This document shows, in pieces, positions 8,102 through 15,877 of a DNA stretch of 49,312 nucleotides. The notes under the pieces are model-generated. The model saw only the letters and a list, made by a program, of their open reading frames with translations. It was not told where the DNA came from and searched no databases. Made by a program: the position numbers and the translations under genes. The stretch covers positions 1 to 49,312 of the forward strand of contig JAKSIC010000023.1 in assembly GCA_024399015.1 (NCBI GenBank). The letters run 5' to 3'. The number at the start of each line of letters is the position of its first letter. The stretch's first letter is position 1. Origin of the DNA: Fibrobacter sp. GTDB lineage: Bacteria > Fibrobacterota > Fibrobacteria > Fibrobacterales > Fibrobacteraceae.

Positions 8102-9067
8102 ATGAAAAACACAAAACAACCCGCAAGGGAAAACAAAAAGGAAAAGCTGGATCCGATTGTAGCTATGCTGCTTCCGGAATCCGATAAGAAGATGGGCGCT
8201 GTGGCTAGTGCCTCTCTCCTTGTCGCACTGTTGCTGTGCTTCTGGGCAACCACGTATGAAGTTCTTATTGATGAAGATATTTTTGAGAAAACTCCTCAAA
8301 TGGATATAACGACCACCATGAACATCATTGAAAAAAAGGAGGAAAAAAAGGTCGAGCCCAAGGAAAAACCGAAACCGAAGCAGACAGTTCCGAGTCGCCG
8401 CCCAGGCAGCGGAGCTAAACAGTCGGGTCGGGGAAATCCGAGGGCTGCGGAAACTCGAGGCGTGTTGAAAATACTTACCGCACAAACCAACAATGCCGCG
8501 AATTCCGTCTACACTCTCATGAACGATAAAAAGTTCGCTCACGATATTGACAAGGTCATCAAGAATACCAATGGCCTTCAGGTAACTGGTAAGACAAGCA
8601 TTACTTCCCGTAGGGGCGTGGTTGACGCCGGCTTCAACGAGGCTATCGCCTCAGGTGGAAGTGGTGGAATTGCTAATGGTTTGGCTGGCTTGATGAATGG
8701 TGCTGGTGCTATCTCTACGAAAGCTATCGGCAAGTTGACTCCTCCTAGGCCGAATGAAATTGATATGGGTACTGGAAATTCGTCCCGTTCTGCATCGGAT
8801 ATTATGAAGGTTGTTCGTCAGCGTACGCCAGGTTTGCGTCACATCTATAATTCTCATCTTAAGAAAAATCCGGGATTCCAGGGAAAGGTGACCTTATCGT
8901 TTACCATTTCTCCTGGTGGTGAAGTGATTACCATTGCCATCGTTTCGTCAACCACAGGCTACGCTGAATTCGATAATGAAGTCAAGAAGGCTGTGTCTCG
9001 TTGGACGTTCAGTAAGGTGAAATCCGGTAATACCACCGTAACGATCCCGTTCACGTTCTCTGAATAA
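8102..9067 (+). CDS. AgmX/PglI-type TonB-like C-terminal domain protein
   Basis: 321 residues from the chosen ATG 8102. The in-frame ATG at 8090 directly abuts the strong SD (GAGGGGAGG), leaving no spacer, so 8102 is preferred although 12 nt is slightly long. Layout: a cytoplasmic basic stretch, one membrane helix (VASASLLVALLLCFWATTY), a Lys/Pro/Glu-rich linker (EKKEEKKVEPKEKPKPK), a Gly-rich middle, and a C-terminal domain of about 90 residues 'IMKVVRQRTPGLRHIYNSHL...GKVTLSFTISPGG' ending 'TVTIPFTFSE'. That domain is the AgmX/PglI C-terminal (TonB-like) fold found in envelope-spanning proteins of gliding and energy-coupled systems. It likely spans the periplasm; no ExbB/ExbD partner is adjacent. 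Confidence 0.75.
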   Translation: MKNTKQPARENKKEKLDPIVAMLLPESDKKMGAVASASLLVALLLCFWATTYEVLIDEDIFEKTPQMDITTTMNIIEKKEEKKVEPKEKPKPKQTVPSRRPGSGAKQSGRGNPRAAETRGVLKILTAQTNNAANSVYTLMNDKKFAHDIDKVIKNTNGLQVTGKTSITSRRGVVDAGFNEAIASGGSGGIANGLAGLMNGAGAISTKAIGKLTPPRPNEIDMGTGNSSRSASDIMKVVRQRTPGLRHIYNSHLKKNPGFQGKVTLSFTISPGGEVITIAIVSSTTGYAEFDNEVKKAVSRWTFSKVKSGNTTVTIPFTFSE

Positions 9068-9132
9068 AAAAGACGTAGTTAGGGTAATGGGGTTTTTGGA
9101 TTTTATTTGGTTTATGGATTGATAAATTTTTT

Positions 9133-9161
9133 GCCGGCGGCTTTTTGCTGTCGGCTTTTTT
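9133..9161 (+). terminator. Rho-independent terminator
   Basis: GCCGGCGGC (9133-9141) pairs with GCTGTCGGC (9147-9155; two G-T pairs) around a T5 loop and is followed by six T. It sits directly upstream of the next promoter element. Confidence 0.8.
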
Positions 9162-9168
9162 ATATTTG
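9161..9168 (+). promoter_or_regulatory. TAnnTTTG -7 element, 5 nt before the start codon
   Basis: TATATTTG overlaps the end of the preceding terminator T tract and ends 5 nt before the ATG at 9174. No Shine-Dalgarno sequence can fit, so a leaderless transcript is likely. Confidence 0.45.
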
Positions 9169-9173
9169 TGCTT

Positions 9174-10289
9174 ATGAAAGATCCTCGTATTACAAAGCTT
9201 GCTGAAAACTTGATCAACAATGCCATTGCCCTGAAGGCTGGCGAAAATATCTTGATTGAAACCACCGACACTCCCGATGAACTGACCACGGAATTACTGA
9301 AGGCAGTTGCAAAGGCTGGTGGTAACGCTTACGTCCATAACTACAGCGGCCGTGTCCGTCGCGAACAGATCAAGTCTGCTTCCGAAGAACAGATGAAGAT
9401 TTCTGCAGACCTGGCTATGGCTGAAATGCAGAAGATGCTGTGCTACATTTCCATTCGCGCTGCGGAAAACGCCATGGAAAACTGCGATATTCCTGGTCCG
9501 CAGATGAAGAAGTACCGCCTTGCAAACCAGGCAGTGCTGGACTACCGCGTGAATAAGACTCGTTGGTGCGTGCTCCGCTGGCCCAATCCGTCCATGGCTC
9601 AGGCCGCCAAGATGAGCACCGAGGCATTTGAGGACTTCTACTTTGAAGCTTGCCTTGCCGATTATCCCCGTATGGCGAAGGCTGCGCAGAATCTGGTGAA
9701 CCTGATGAACCGTACCGACAAGGTGCGCCTGGTTTCCCAGGGTACCGACCTGACTTTCAGCATCAAGGGCATTGGCGCAGTGCCGTGCTGCGGCAACATG
9801 AATATTCCCGATGGTGAAGTCTACACAGCTCCAGTTCGTAACAGCGTAAATGGCGTTATCCAGTACAATACGCCGTCCCTTTACGATGGCAAGCAGTTCG
9901 GTAATGTGCGCCTGGAATTCAAGGACGGCGCTATCGTGAACGCCTCCTGCGAAACAGGCTCCAACGAGGCTCTGAATGCCTTGTTCAATACGGATGAAGG
10001 TGCCCGCTATGTGGGCGAATTCGCAATCGGTTTCAATCCCTATGTGAACTCCGCAATGTGCGACATTCTTTTCGACGAAAAGATCGCGGGCTCCATTCAC
10101 TTTACCCCGGGCCGCTGCTACGAAGACGCGCCTAACGGAAACGTTTCTGCAATCCATTGGGACCTGGTTCTCATCATGCGTCCGGAATACGGTGGCGGCG
10201 AAATCTGGTTCGACGATGTTCTCATCCGCAAGGACGGCAAGTTCGTCATTGATGAGCTTAAGTGCCTGAACCCCGAAGAACTGGCATAG
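9174..10289 (+). CDS. M29-family (aminopeptidase T/PepS type) metallopeptidase
   Basis: 371 residues, typical of the family. It opens 'DPRITKLAENLINNAIALKAGENILIE', as in thermophilic aminopeptidases of MEROPS family M29. Family segments include 'LVSQGTDLTFSIKG', 'NIPDGEVYTAPV', 'EFAIGFNPYVN' and the metal-binding end 'IHWDLVLIMR...GGGEIWFDDVLI'. It should release N-terminal residues from peptides in the cytoplasm using a dinuclear metal centre. The start is ATG 9174 rather than the GTG six bases upstream, because the latter overlaps the promoter element. Its TAG stop lies inside a long inverted repeat (10286-10391). Confidence 0.85.
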   Translation: MKDPRITKLAENLINNAIALKAGENILIETTDTPDELTTELLKAVAKAGGNAYVHNYSGRVRREQIKSASEEQMKISADLAMAEMQKMLCYISIRAAENAMENCDIPGPQMKKYRLANQAVLDYRVNKTRWCVLRWPNPSMAQAAKMSTEAFEDFYFEACLADYPRMAKAAQNLVNLMNRTDKVRLVSQGTDLTFSIKGIGAVPCCGNMNIPDGEVYTAPVRNSVNGVIQYNTPSLYDGKQFGNVRLEFKDGAIVNASCETGSNEALNALFNTDEGARYVGEFAIGFNPYVNSAMCDILFDEKIAGSIHFTPGRCYEDAPNGNVSAIHWDLVLIMRPEYGGGEIWFDDVLIRKDGKFVIDELKCLNPEELA

Positions 10290-10391
10290 TTTATCCATAA
10301 CCGTCGCATTACTGCGTTGTTCGTCCCCTCACGTATGACAAATACGCTACGGGGACTCACGCCTTGTCCTGCTCGGTTCTGAATAAACTAT
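10286..10391. repeat. MITE/REP-like palindromic element overlapping a stop codon
   Basis: Terminal inverted repeats ATAGTTTATCCATAACCG (10286-10303) and CGGTTCTGAATAAACTAT (10374-10391) match at 16 of 18 positions. Inside is a hairpin with GTCCCC (10323-10328)/GGGGAC (10351-10356) and an inner GTAT/ATAC stem. The left terminus contains the stop codon of the M29 peptidase gene. I believe similar extragenic palindromes exist in other genomes but cannot name a family. Confidence 0.6.
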
Positions 10392-10408
10392 AGATGTTGA
10401 AAAAAGCG

Positions 10409-10436
10409 AAAATCCCGCTGAAATGCGGGATTTTTT
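10409..10436 (+). terminator. Rho-independent terminator
   Basis: Perfect 10-bp stem AAAATCCCGC/GCGGGATTTT around TGAAAT, followed by T residues. Confidence 0.9.
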
Positions 10437-10442
10437 GTTTGA

Positions 10443-10550
10443 GGGCAATCTCCCGTGTTTAAATGCGCATAAAATTTTTTGGACGGGCAATCTCCCGCGT
10501 TTAAATGTGCATAAAATTTTTTGGACGCACAATCTCCCGTGGGGAATCGT
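10443..10550. repeat. Tandem repeat, 42-nt unit, two full copies plus a partial third
   Basis: Units 10443-10484 and 10485-10526 differ at only two positions; the third copy (from 10527) keeps 'CAATCTCCCGTG' then diverges. Each unit starts GGGCAATCTCCCG and ends AAAATTTTTTGGAC. No coding sense. Confidence 0.85.
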
Positions 10551-10572
10551 GTGTCAAGTATTTTAGACGACA

Positions 10573-10606
10573 AAAAAACGGCCCGACTTGAATCGGGTCG
10601 TTTTTT
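10573..10606. terminator. Bidirectional terminator, serving asd on the minus strand
   Basis: AAAACGGCCCGA pairs with TCGGGTCGTTTT (one G-T pair) around CTTGAA, with A tract before and T tract after. It lies about 35 nt beyond the asd stop. Confidence 0.85.
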
Positions 10607-10639
10607 AATTGAGGCGCAGAGAGTTTCTGCGCTGCAATA

Positions 10640-11650
10640 TTACAGCAACTCAGCGATCTGGACGGCGTTGAGGGCTGCGCCCTTACGGATCTGGTCGCCG
10701 GTGAGCCACAGGGTGTTGCCGCAATCGTCGGCAAGGTCCTTACGGATACGGCCAACGTAGACATCGTCCTTGCCAGCGCTTTCCAGCGGCATGGGGTAGA
10801 TGTAGTTCTGCGGATCGTCCTTGAGGGTAACGCCCGGAGCGTTCTTGAGAGCAGCGCGGATTTCTTCAACGGAAACCGGCTTTTCAGTTTCGAACCAAAC
10901 AGATTCAGAGTGAGAACGGAGGGAGCTAACGCGTACGCAAGTAGCACTGGTGCGAACATCGGAGTGCATGATCTTGCGGGTTTCGTTGTACATCTTCATT
11001 TCTTCCTTGGTGTAGTCATTTTCAGTCATCTTGTCGATCTGCGGAATGACGTTGTAAGCCAACTGGAAGGGGAACTTGCTGATGTGAGTGGTAGAACCGG
11101 TTTCGAGAATATCCTTGTACTGCTGCTGGAGTTCTTCCATAGCAACTGCACCTGCACCACTTGCGCTCTGGTAAGAGGAGATGCGGATCTTCTTGATGTG
11201 GGAAATCTTTTCGATGGGGTTCAGAACGACAACCATCATGATGGTGGTGCAGTTCGGGTTAGCGATGATGCCGCAACCGCCGTTTTCAGCCTTGTGGAGC
11301 GGAATGTCGCAGGCGTTCACTTCGGGAACGACCAGCGGAACGTTGTCCATCATACGGAAGTAGCTGGTGTTGTCCACAACGACAGCGCCGTGTTCAACAG
11401 CGATGGGAGCGAATTCCTTAGACACTGCTGCGCCTGCGGAAGAGAGAACCAGGTCGACGCCCTTGAATGCGTCTGCGCAAGTGAGTTCAACCTTGAGCTT
11501 TTCGCCCTTGAAGGAGTATTCACGGCCTACGCTACGTTCAGAAGCGAGGAGCTTGAGGTTCTGGAGAGGGAAGTTGCGCTGTTCGAGGATCTTGAGGAGT
11601 TCCTGACCCACGGCGCCGGTAGCACCCATGATAGCTACGTTACGAATCAT
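10640..11650 (-). CDS. asd: Aspartate-semialdehyde dehydrogenase
   Basis: 336 residues from the start MIRNVAIMGATGAVG, which places the Rossmann nucleotide-binding loop at the N-terminus; an upstream in-frame ATG would add 11 unusual residues. The catalytic cysteine is Cys134 in NPNCTT. Other family segments are 'SSAGAAVSKEFAPIAVEHGAVVVDN' parts, 'SYQSASGAGAVAM' and 'RTSATCVRV'. The enzyme reduces aspartyl phosphate to aspartate semialdehyde, the branch point to lysine, diaminopimelate, threonine and methionine. It is the last gene of a probable operon ssb - membrane protein - asd (gaps 16 and 13 nt). Confidence 0.95.
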   Translation of the reverse strand: MIRNVAIMGATGAVGQELLKILEQRNFPLQNLKLLASERSVGREYSFKGEKLKVELTCADAFKGVDLVLSSAGAAVSKEFAPIAVEHGAVVVDNTSYFRMMDNVPLVVPEVNACDIPLHKAENGGCGIIANPNCTTIMMVVVLNPIEKISHIKKIRISSYQSASGAGAVAMEELQQQYKDILETGSTTHISKFPFQLAYNVIPQIDKMTENDYTKEEMKMYNETRKIMHSDVRTSATCVRVSSLRSHSESVWFETEKPVSVEEIRAALKNAPGVTLKDDPQNYIYPMPLESAGKDDVYVGRIRKDLADDCGNTLWLTGDQIRKGAALNAVQIAELL

Positions 11651-11663
11651 AGTTGTGTGATCC

Positions 11664-12611
11664 TTAGTTTTCGTTCTCAACATTCTGTTGAGGTTGGTTG
11701 TTTGATTTTAAATTCTCGATGTCGTTCCAGAAACGGGACAGTGCGGCGTTCATCTGGGCAATCTGGTTACGTGCCTGCTTGTACTGTTTCAGCTGGTCTT
11801 CGGGGTTTTCCTGAAGGGTGTAGTTGTACAGGGAGTAGGCTGCCAGGCGAACGTTCTCGCTGGCTTGGATAAGTTCGGAGTGAGCTTCTGCTGCGCTATG
11901 GGGGTGATAGAGACCCATCACCTTCTTGTTCAGGGCAGTGGCGCTGTTGTTGATTGCCAAGGCCTGGCTGCTGCGAGCTTCGCGTTCAGACTCGGAAATG
12001 TTTGCTGCCAACGGTTCGAACTCGTCGATGGAAGTCATGATGTCGCGCATGCGGCCGATGACTGTTTCTGCGCTAGCAGTGTATTCCTTGAGTCGTTCGG
12101 GAGAGTTTTCGTCCTTGCCGCTAACCTGGTTGGGAGACTTGCTCTTCTTCTTGTCATACAGGATCTTGCCGCCTTCGCCATTTTCGAAGGACTTGATGTA
12201 GTCCTGGTACTGGGCGTTCTGCATTGCAAGTTCGTAGGGGGTGTATTCGGCCACCGGAATGAACGTGGGGCGGTCCCAGTAGGCGATGCCCAGGAAACCT
12301 GCCAGCATGAACACGGAGAGGAAGATGTTGCCGGTCTTGGTGGCTCTGTCCTCGCTGCGAATAGCGTAGATGATTCCGAGGAAGAACAGGCTTGCGAAGG
12401 TGAGCAACAAGCCGCCATCACAGTTGTAGGTGATGTAGGTGTTCTTTGCGAAGTAGAAAACGCAATCCATTGCTACAATGACGATGGAAAGAAGAACGCC
12501 AATGAGCTTCTGGGTGCGAGTGTAGGCCGCTGCCGACTGGAGAATCGCCGTAAAGGTGATTCCAAGAGGCAGCACCATCATCAATGCAATATCTGCGACT
12601 TGTTGATTCAT
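11664..12611 (-). CDS. Four-helix membrane protein with helical C-terminal domain, unknown function
   Basis: 315 residues. The first 120 contain four likely membrane spans (VADIALMMVLPLGITFTAIL, LIGVLLSIVIVAMDCVFYF, GGLLLTFASLFFLGIIYAI, IFLSVFMLAGFLGIAYW). The remaining 190 residues are hydrophilic and largely helical, with a Lys/Ser/Asn-rich linker at about 150-175 and a Gln/Asn-rich end. I recognise no family. It lies between ssb and asd with very short gaps, so it is expressed with them, but nothing in its sequence ties it to either function. Confidence 0.7.
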   Translation of the reverse strand: MNQQVADIALMMVLPLGITFTAILQSAAAYTRTQKLIGVLLSIVIVAMDCVFYFAKNTYITYNCDGGLLLTFASLFFLGIIYAIRSEDRATKTGNIFLSVFMLAGFLGIAYWDRPTFIPVAEYTPYELAMQNAQYQDYIKSFENGEGGKILYDKKKSKSPNQVSGKDENSPERLKEYTASAETVIGRMRDIMTSIDEFEPLAANISESEREARSSQALAINNSATALNKKVMGLYHPHSAAEAHSELIQASENVRLAAYSLYNYTLQENPEDQLKQYKQARNQIAQMNAALSRFWNDIENLKSNNQPQQNVENEN

Positions 12612-12627
12612 CGGTTATAACAGATCG

Positions 12628-13098
12628 TTAGAACGGAAGGTCTTCGTCGCCTTCGGGCATAGGTGCGTCGTATGCCGGAGCGCTAGACTGGCTGTAGCCG
12701 TTGGACTGGTTGAAGTTGCTGCTCTGGTTGAAACCGCCGCTCTGGAAGCTGCCGCCATTCTGGTTGCGCGGAGTCAGGAGCTGGAAGGTATCCATGTTGA
12801 CGTCGGTGCTGTAACGCTTCTGACCGTTCTGGTCGGTCCAGCTACGGTTGGTGAGGGAACCTTCCACATAGAGGGACATGCCCTTGTGGATGCCCAGCTG
12901 TTCGAACACGTCGGCGGTCTTGCCCCAACCAACAATGTTGTGCCAGTCGGTCTGTTCCTTCATTTCACCGTTGTTGTCCTTGTAGCGACGAGAAGTTGCC
13001 AAGGAGAAGGTTACGCGCTTGCGGCCGTTGGGGCTTGCGCTGATGACCGGATCCTTACCGAGGTTACCAATGAGCATCACTTTGTTTAAATATGCCAT
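12628..13098 (-). CDS. ssb: Single-stranded DNA-binding protein
   Basis: 156 residues. The N-terminal OB fold begins MAYLNKVMLIGNLGKDP and includes 'TSRRYKDNNGEMKEQTDWHNIVGWGK', shown here as the segments FSLATSRRYKD and TDWHNIVGWGKTADV. A Gly/Ser/Gln/Asn-rich disordered linker (NQNGGSFQSGGFNQSS...) leads to the acidic tip DEDLPF that recruits replication and repair proteins. It acts as a tetramer on single-stranded DNA. It heads a probable operon with the membrane protein and asd. Confidence 0.95.
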   Translation of the reverse strand: MAYLNKVMLIGNLGKDPVISASPNGRKRVTFSLATSRRYKDNNGEMKEQTDWHNIVGWGKTADVFEQLGIHKGMSLYVEGSLTNRSWTDQNGQKRYSTDVNMDTFQLLTPRNQNGGSFQSGGFNQSSNFNQSNGYSQSSAPAYDAPMPEGDEDLPF

Positions 13099-13265
13099 AA
13101 TTCAATTATCCTATTTTTAATTTTTATTACTGCACGAAAGATAAAAAAAATGAATGTCACTTTTGTGTCAAATCTCAACCCAAAGGGATTTTACACGTAA
13201 AAAACAAAATTTCCGGGATAATTAAACTATTTTTCTGTCGTAAAAACAAAATGTTTAATTTTCGG

Positions 13266-13314
13266 GCCTCGAACCTCGAACCTCGTGCCTCGAACCTCGA
13301 ACCTGGAACCTCAC
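13266..13314. repeat. Heptanucleotide repeat tract (CCTCGAA-type)
   Basis: About seven tandem, slightly varied copies of CCTCGAA lie directly before the NamZ-like start codon, between divergent ssb and the muramidase gene. The tract is open in the frame of the downstream gene but encodes only a repetitive 'SNLEPRASNLEPG' peptide, so I do not count it as coding. Confidence 0.8.
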
Positions 13315-13316
13315 TC

Positions 13317-14414
13317 ATGGTTACACTAGCTTTATCAAATTTCGAAAAGACTTTCCCCGCCGCACTCCGTGGCAAGCGCCTTGGCGCAGTTCTCCATCCG
13401 GCTTCTGTCTGTGCAGACCTGAGCTACACTCTGGATCTCCTGAAGTCCTACGATGGCAAGTTGTTTAAGTTGTCTGCACTGTTCGGCCCTCAGCACGGTA
13501 TCAAGGGCCATACCCAGGACAACATGATTGAGTGGGAAGGCTACACCGATCCCGAAATGGGTATTCCTGTTTATAGTTTGTACGGAGAACACCGCGAACC
13601 TACTCCGGAAATGCTTTCCCATGTGGACGCTCTCCTGGTGGACTTGCAGGACGTGGGCGCCCGTTACTACACCTTCATCTGGACTCTTTACCTGTGCATG
13701 AAGGCTTGCGAAAAGCTGGGCATTCCCGTTGTGGTTGTGGATCGTCCGAACCCAATTAACTGTGTGGACGAAGAAGGCCCTGTTTTGGATCTGAACTATA
13801 CAAGCTTTGTTGGTCTCCACAGCATCCGTACCCGTCATGCCAAGACCATTGGCGAACTGGCGGAACAGTTCAAGGCTGAATGCTTCCCCAAGTGTGAGCT
13901 TTACGTGATGCACATGGAAGGCTATGACAAAAAGATGTGGTACGATCAGACTGGTCTCCCGTGGATTTTGCCCAGCCCCAACATGCCCACCTTGGATACC
14001 GCAATCGTCTATCCGGGTATGTGTCTGTTCGAAGCTACCAATGTGAGCGAAGGCCGCGGCACCACTCGTCCCTTTGAAATTTTCGGTGCTCCGTTTATCG
14101 ATGCCGTGAAGCTTTGCAAGTACATGAACGGCCTCAAGCTGCCGGGCGTCTACTTCCGCGAAAACTACTTCCAGCCCACCTTCCACAAGGGTGCTGGCCA
14201 GATCTGCGGCGGCGCCCAGATTCACGTTCTGGATCGCGACAAGTTCCGCAGTTTCGACATGGCCATAAAGCTTCTGCAGTACATCTTCAACGAATATCCC
14301 AATGATTTCGCCTGGAAGCAGCCCCCCTACGAATACGAATTCCACAAGCTGCCCATCGATATTCTGTTGGGTAACGGAACCTTCCGCAAGGAATTTATCG
14401 AAAACTCGATTTAA
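13317..14414 (+). CDS. NamZ-like exo-beta-N-acetylmuramidase (DUF1343 family)
   Basis: 365 residues from ATG 13317. Family segments are clear: 'LFGPQHGIKGHTQDN', 'GIPVYSLYGEHREPTPEML', 'DALLVDLQDVGARYYTFIWTL', 'VVVDRPNPIN', 'LPWILPSPNMPTLDTA' and 'NVSEGRGTTRPFEIFGAPFI'. DUF1343 proteins include Bacillus NamZ, which removes terminal MurNAc from peptidoglycan fragments. The DUF1343 fold normally carries a signal peptide when exported; here none is seen from this start, so the enzyme may act on recycled muropeptides in the cytoplasm. A longer in-frame start (13251) would only add the repeat-encoded residues. A strong terminator follows. Confidence 0.85.
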   Translation: MVTLALSNFEKTFPAALRGKRLGAVLHPASVCADLSYTLDLLKSYDGKLFKLSALFGPQHGIKGHTQDNMIEWEGYTDPEMGIPVYSLYGEHREPTPEMLSHVDALLVDLQDVGARYYTFIWTLYLCMKACEKLGIPVVVVDRPNPINCVDEEGPVLDLNYTSFVGLHSIRTRHAKTIGELAEQFKAECFPKCELYVMHMEGYDKKMWYDQTGLPWILPSPNMPTLDTAIVYPGMCLFEATNVSEGRGTTRPFEIFGAPFIDAVKLCKYMNGLKLPGVYFRENYFQPTFHKGAGQICGGAQIHVLDRDKFRSFDMAIKLLQYIFNEYPNDFAWKQPPYEYEFHKLPIDILLGNGTFRKEFIENSI

Positions 14415-14440
14415 TTTTGAAAACGAGATTTGATAAGGCG

Positions 14441-14466
14441 CGTCGGGTAATTCCCGACGTTTTTTT
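14441..14466 (+). terminator. Rho-independent terminator
   Basis: Perfect 7-bp stem CGTCGGG/CCCGACG with TAATT loop and seven T. Confidence 0.9.
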
Positions 14467-14527
14467 GTGTGCGTTAATTCACAGATTGTTTGGTGGGGAA
14501 GTCTCTTTTGGCTTGGTTTTGTTATAA

Positions 14528-15145
14528 ATGATTGATAATACTGAAGAGGCGGCTGCTGATGCTACAGAAACTGAGGAAGTAGCTTCTGCCGAAGAGACTT
14601 CTGAAGAAACTGTAGAAGCGGAAGAAGATTCCGACGACGAAGATTTTGAACCCATGCGCTTTGGCTTCCATGCTGGCCTGGCTTCCAATGTGTCTGTCAT
14701 CAGCACACGCGGAAATGCAACTTTGGATCTTGGTTTAGGTTTTGCCTATTTCTTCACCCCGAATATTGGTGTCGTAACTGGAGCAGATCTTGGCATTGGA
14801 TACGCTCAGTACAAGATTCCCGGCTATCTCTATGCATATGGCTATTATGAATCGAATGTCCGTTCAGTCGTCTTTAGCGTGGATGTTCCGGTGAAGGTCC
14901 GTTATGCCATCAACAGTGATTTCTGGGTTGAAGCAGGAACTGGCCTGTATGTGTCTGTGTATGGTTACACTCATTCGTCTAACGACTTCAATTCTCAGGA
15001 TACCTATAGATCCACGATTAGTGCTGGAGTCCGTAATTATACCATTGGCGGTGGCATGAATCTTGGTAGCATAGGCCTTGGAGCTGAAGTGGGCTATGTT
15101 AGCGGTGGCTGGTCTCTTGGCGTAAATCTCTACACTGGTCTGTAA
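14528..15145 (+). CDS. Outer-membrane beta-barrel-like protein lacking a signal peptide
   Basis: 205 residues. From about residue 44 it alternates hydrophobic and polar residues in strands typical of small OmpA/OprF-like barrels (FGFHAGLASNVSVI, ATLDLGLGFAYFF, IGVVTGADLGIGYA, GLGAEVGYVSG, WSLGVNLYTGL). The first 43 residues are instead an extremely acidic, Ala/Glu/Thr-rich stretch. There is no signal peptide, and an in-frame TAA sits immediately before the ATG (14525-14527), so no extension is possible. The gene may be a 5'-truncated relic, or the acidic stretch may be the linker of a once longer protein. No good ribosome-binding site is visible. Confidence 0.55.
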   Translation: MIDNTEEAAADATETEEVASAEETSEETVEAEEDSDDEDFEPMRFGFHAGLASNVSVISTRGNATLDLGLGFAYFFTPNIGVVTGADLGIGYAQYKIPGYLYAYGYYESNVRSVVFSVDVPVKVRYAINSDFWVEAGTGLYVSVYGYTHSSNDFNSQDTYRSTISAGVRNYTIGGGMNLGSIGLGAEVGYVSGGWSLGVNLYTGL

Positions 15146-15170
15146 TTCATTATCGAATTTGGTGTAAAAG

Positions 15171-15203
15171 AAAAACGCTCGGGCGAATGCCCGGACGTTT
15201 TTT
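15171..15203. terminator. Bidirectional terminator between convergent genes
   Basis: AAAAACG..CGGGC-GAAT-GCCCG..CGTTTTTT stem at 15171-15203, usable by the barrel gene and by leuD on the minus strand. Confidence 0.8.
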
Positions 15204-15253
15204 AATTGCGATTTGCCGCGGTTTTAAAGAACCGCGACGAGTCTCAAAATGAA

Positions 15254-15856
15254 CTACTTGAGGAAGTTCATATACGGAAGCTTTGCTGCAAGTTCCTGCA
15301 CCTTGTCGGCATTAGCCTGGAGAGCGGAACGTGCGTTCCAGGAACCGTCCAGGAACTGACCGCGAGGACCATCAGCCAGAGTGAGGGCGATGGTTTCGTC
15401 ACCCAGCTTCAGGGTGCGAGCGTCGGTGCTGGTTTCCAGTTCCTTGGAAGGATTAGCTTCGATCCAAGCGAGAATCTTGTCTGCAGTAGCGTGGTCTACC
15501 TTGAAGCAGGGAACGCCAAGAGCAACGCAGTTACCGAAGAAGATTTCGGAATAGCTTTCAGCGATGATGGCCTTGATGCCCCAGCGCTTCAGAGCCTGAG
15601 GAGCGTGTTCACGGCTGGAACCGCAACCGAAGTTCTGGTTGGAAACCAGGATGGTGCCGTTCTTGTAGGCCGGATCACGGAAGGGGTGAACCTTGCCCTG
15701 GGCTTCGAGACCTGCGATATCGTCTGCGAAAGCGTTTGCGCCAAGACCTTCGAAGGTCACGCACTTGAGGAAGCGAGCCGGAATGATACGGTCGGTATCG
15801 ATGTCGTTACCGCGAACAGGAACGCCGGAACCTTTAACGATGTCAATAGAATTCAT
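15254..15856 (-). CDS. leuD: 3-isopropylmalate dehydratase small subunit
   Basis: 200 residues, the usual length. Characteristic segments are 'GNDIDTDRIIPARFLKCVTF', shortened here to NDIDTDRIIPARFLK, and 'NQNFGCGSSREHAPQAL', followed by 'AIIAESYSEIFFGNC'. With LeuC it isomerises 2-isopropylmalate to 3-isopropylmalate in leucine synthesis. It follows leuC after 21 nt containing an AGGAG ribosome-binding site. Confidence 0.95.
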   Translation of the reverse strand: MNSIDIVKGSGVPVRGNDIDTDRIIPARFLKCVTFEGLGANAFADDIAGLEAQGKVHPFRDPAYKNGTILVSNQNFGCGSSREHAPQALKRWGIKAIIAESYSEIFFGNCVALGVPCFKVDHATADKILAWIEANPSKELETSTDARTLKLGDETIALTLADGPRGQFLDGSWNARSALQANADKVQELAAKLPYMNFLK

Positions 15857-15877
15857 TTTTAAATCTCCTTGTTCCTA

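Larger units (their letters stand above)
10290..10639. other. Intergenic region filled with repeats and terminators
   Basis: This 350-nt gap between convergent genes holds, in order, the palindromic element, a plus-strand terminator, a three-copy 42-nt tandem repeat and a bidirectional terminator. No gene seen. Confidence 0.7.

Noticed and set aside
10347-10573. Small minus-strand frames over the 42-nt repeats
   Set aside because: They only translate the tandem repeat and terminators; no RBS or conserved product.
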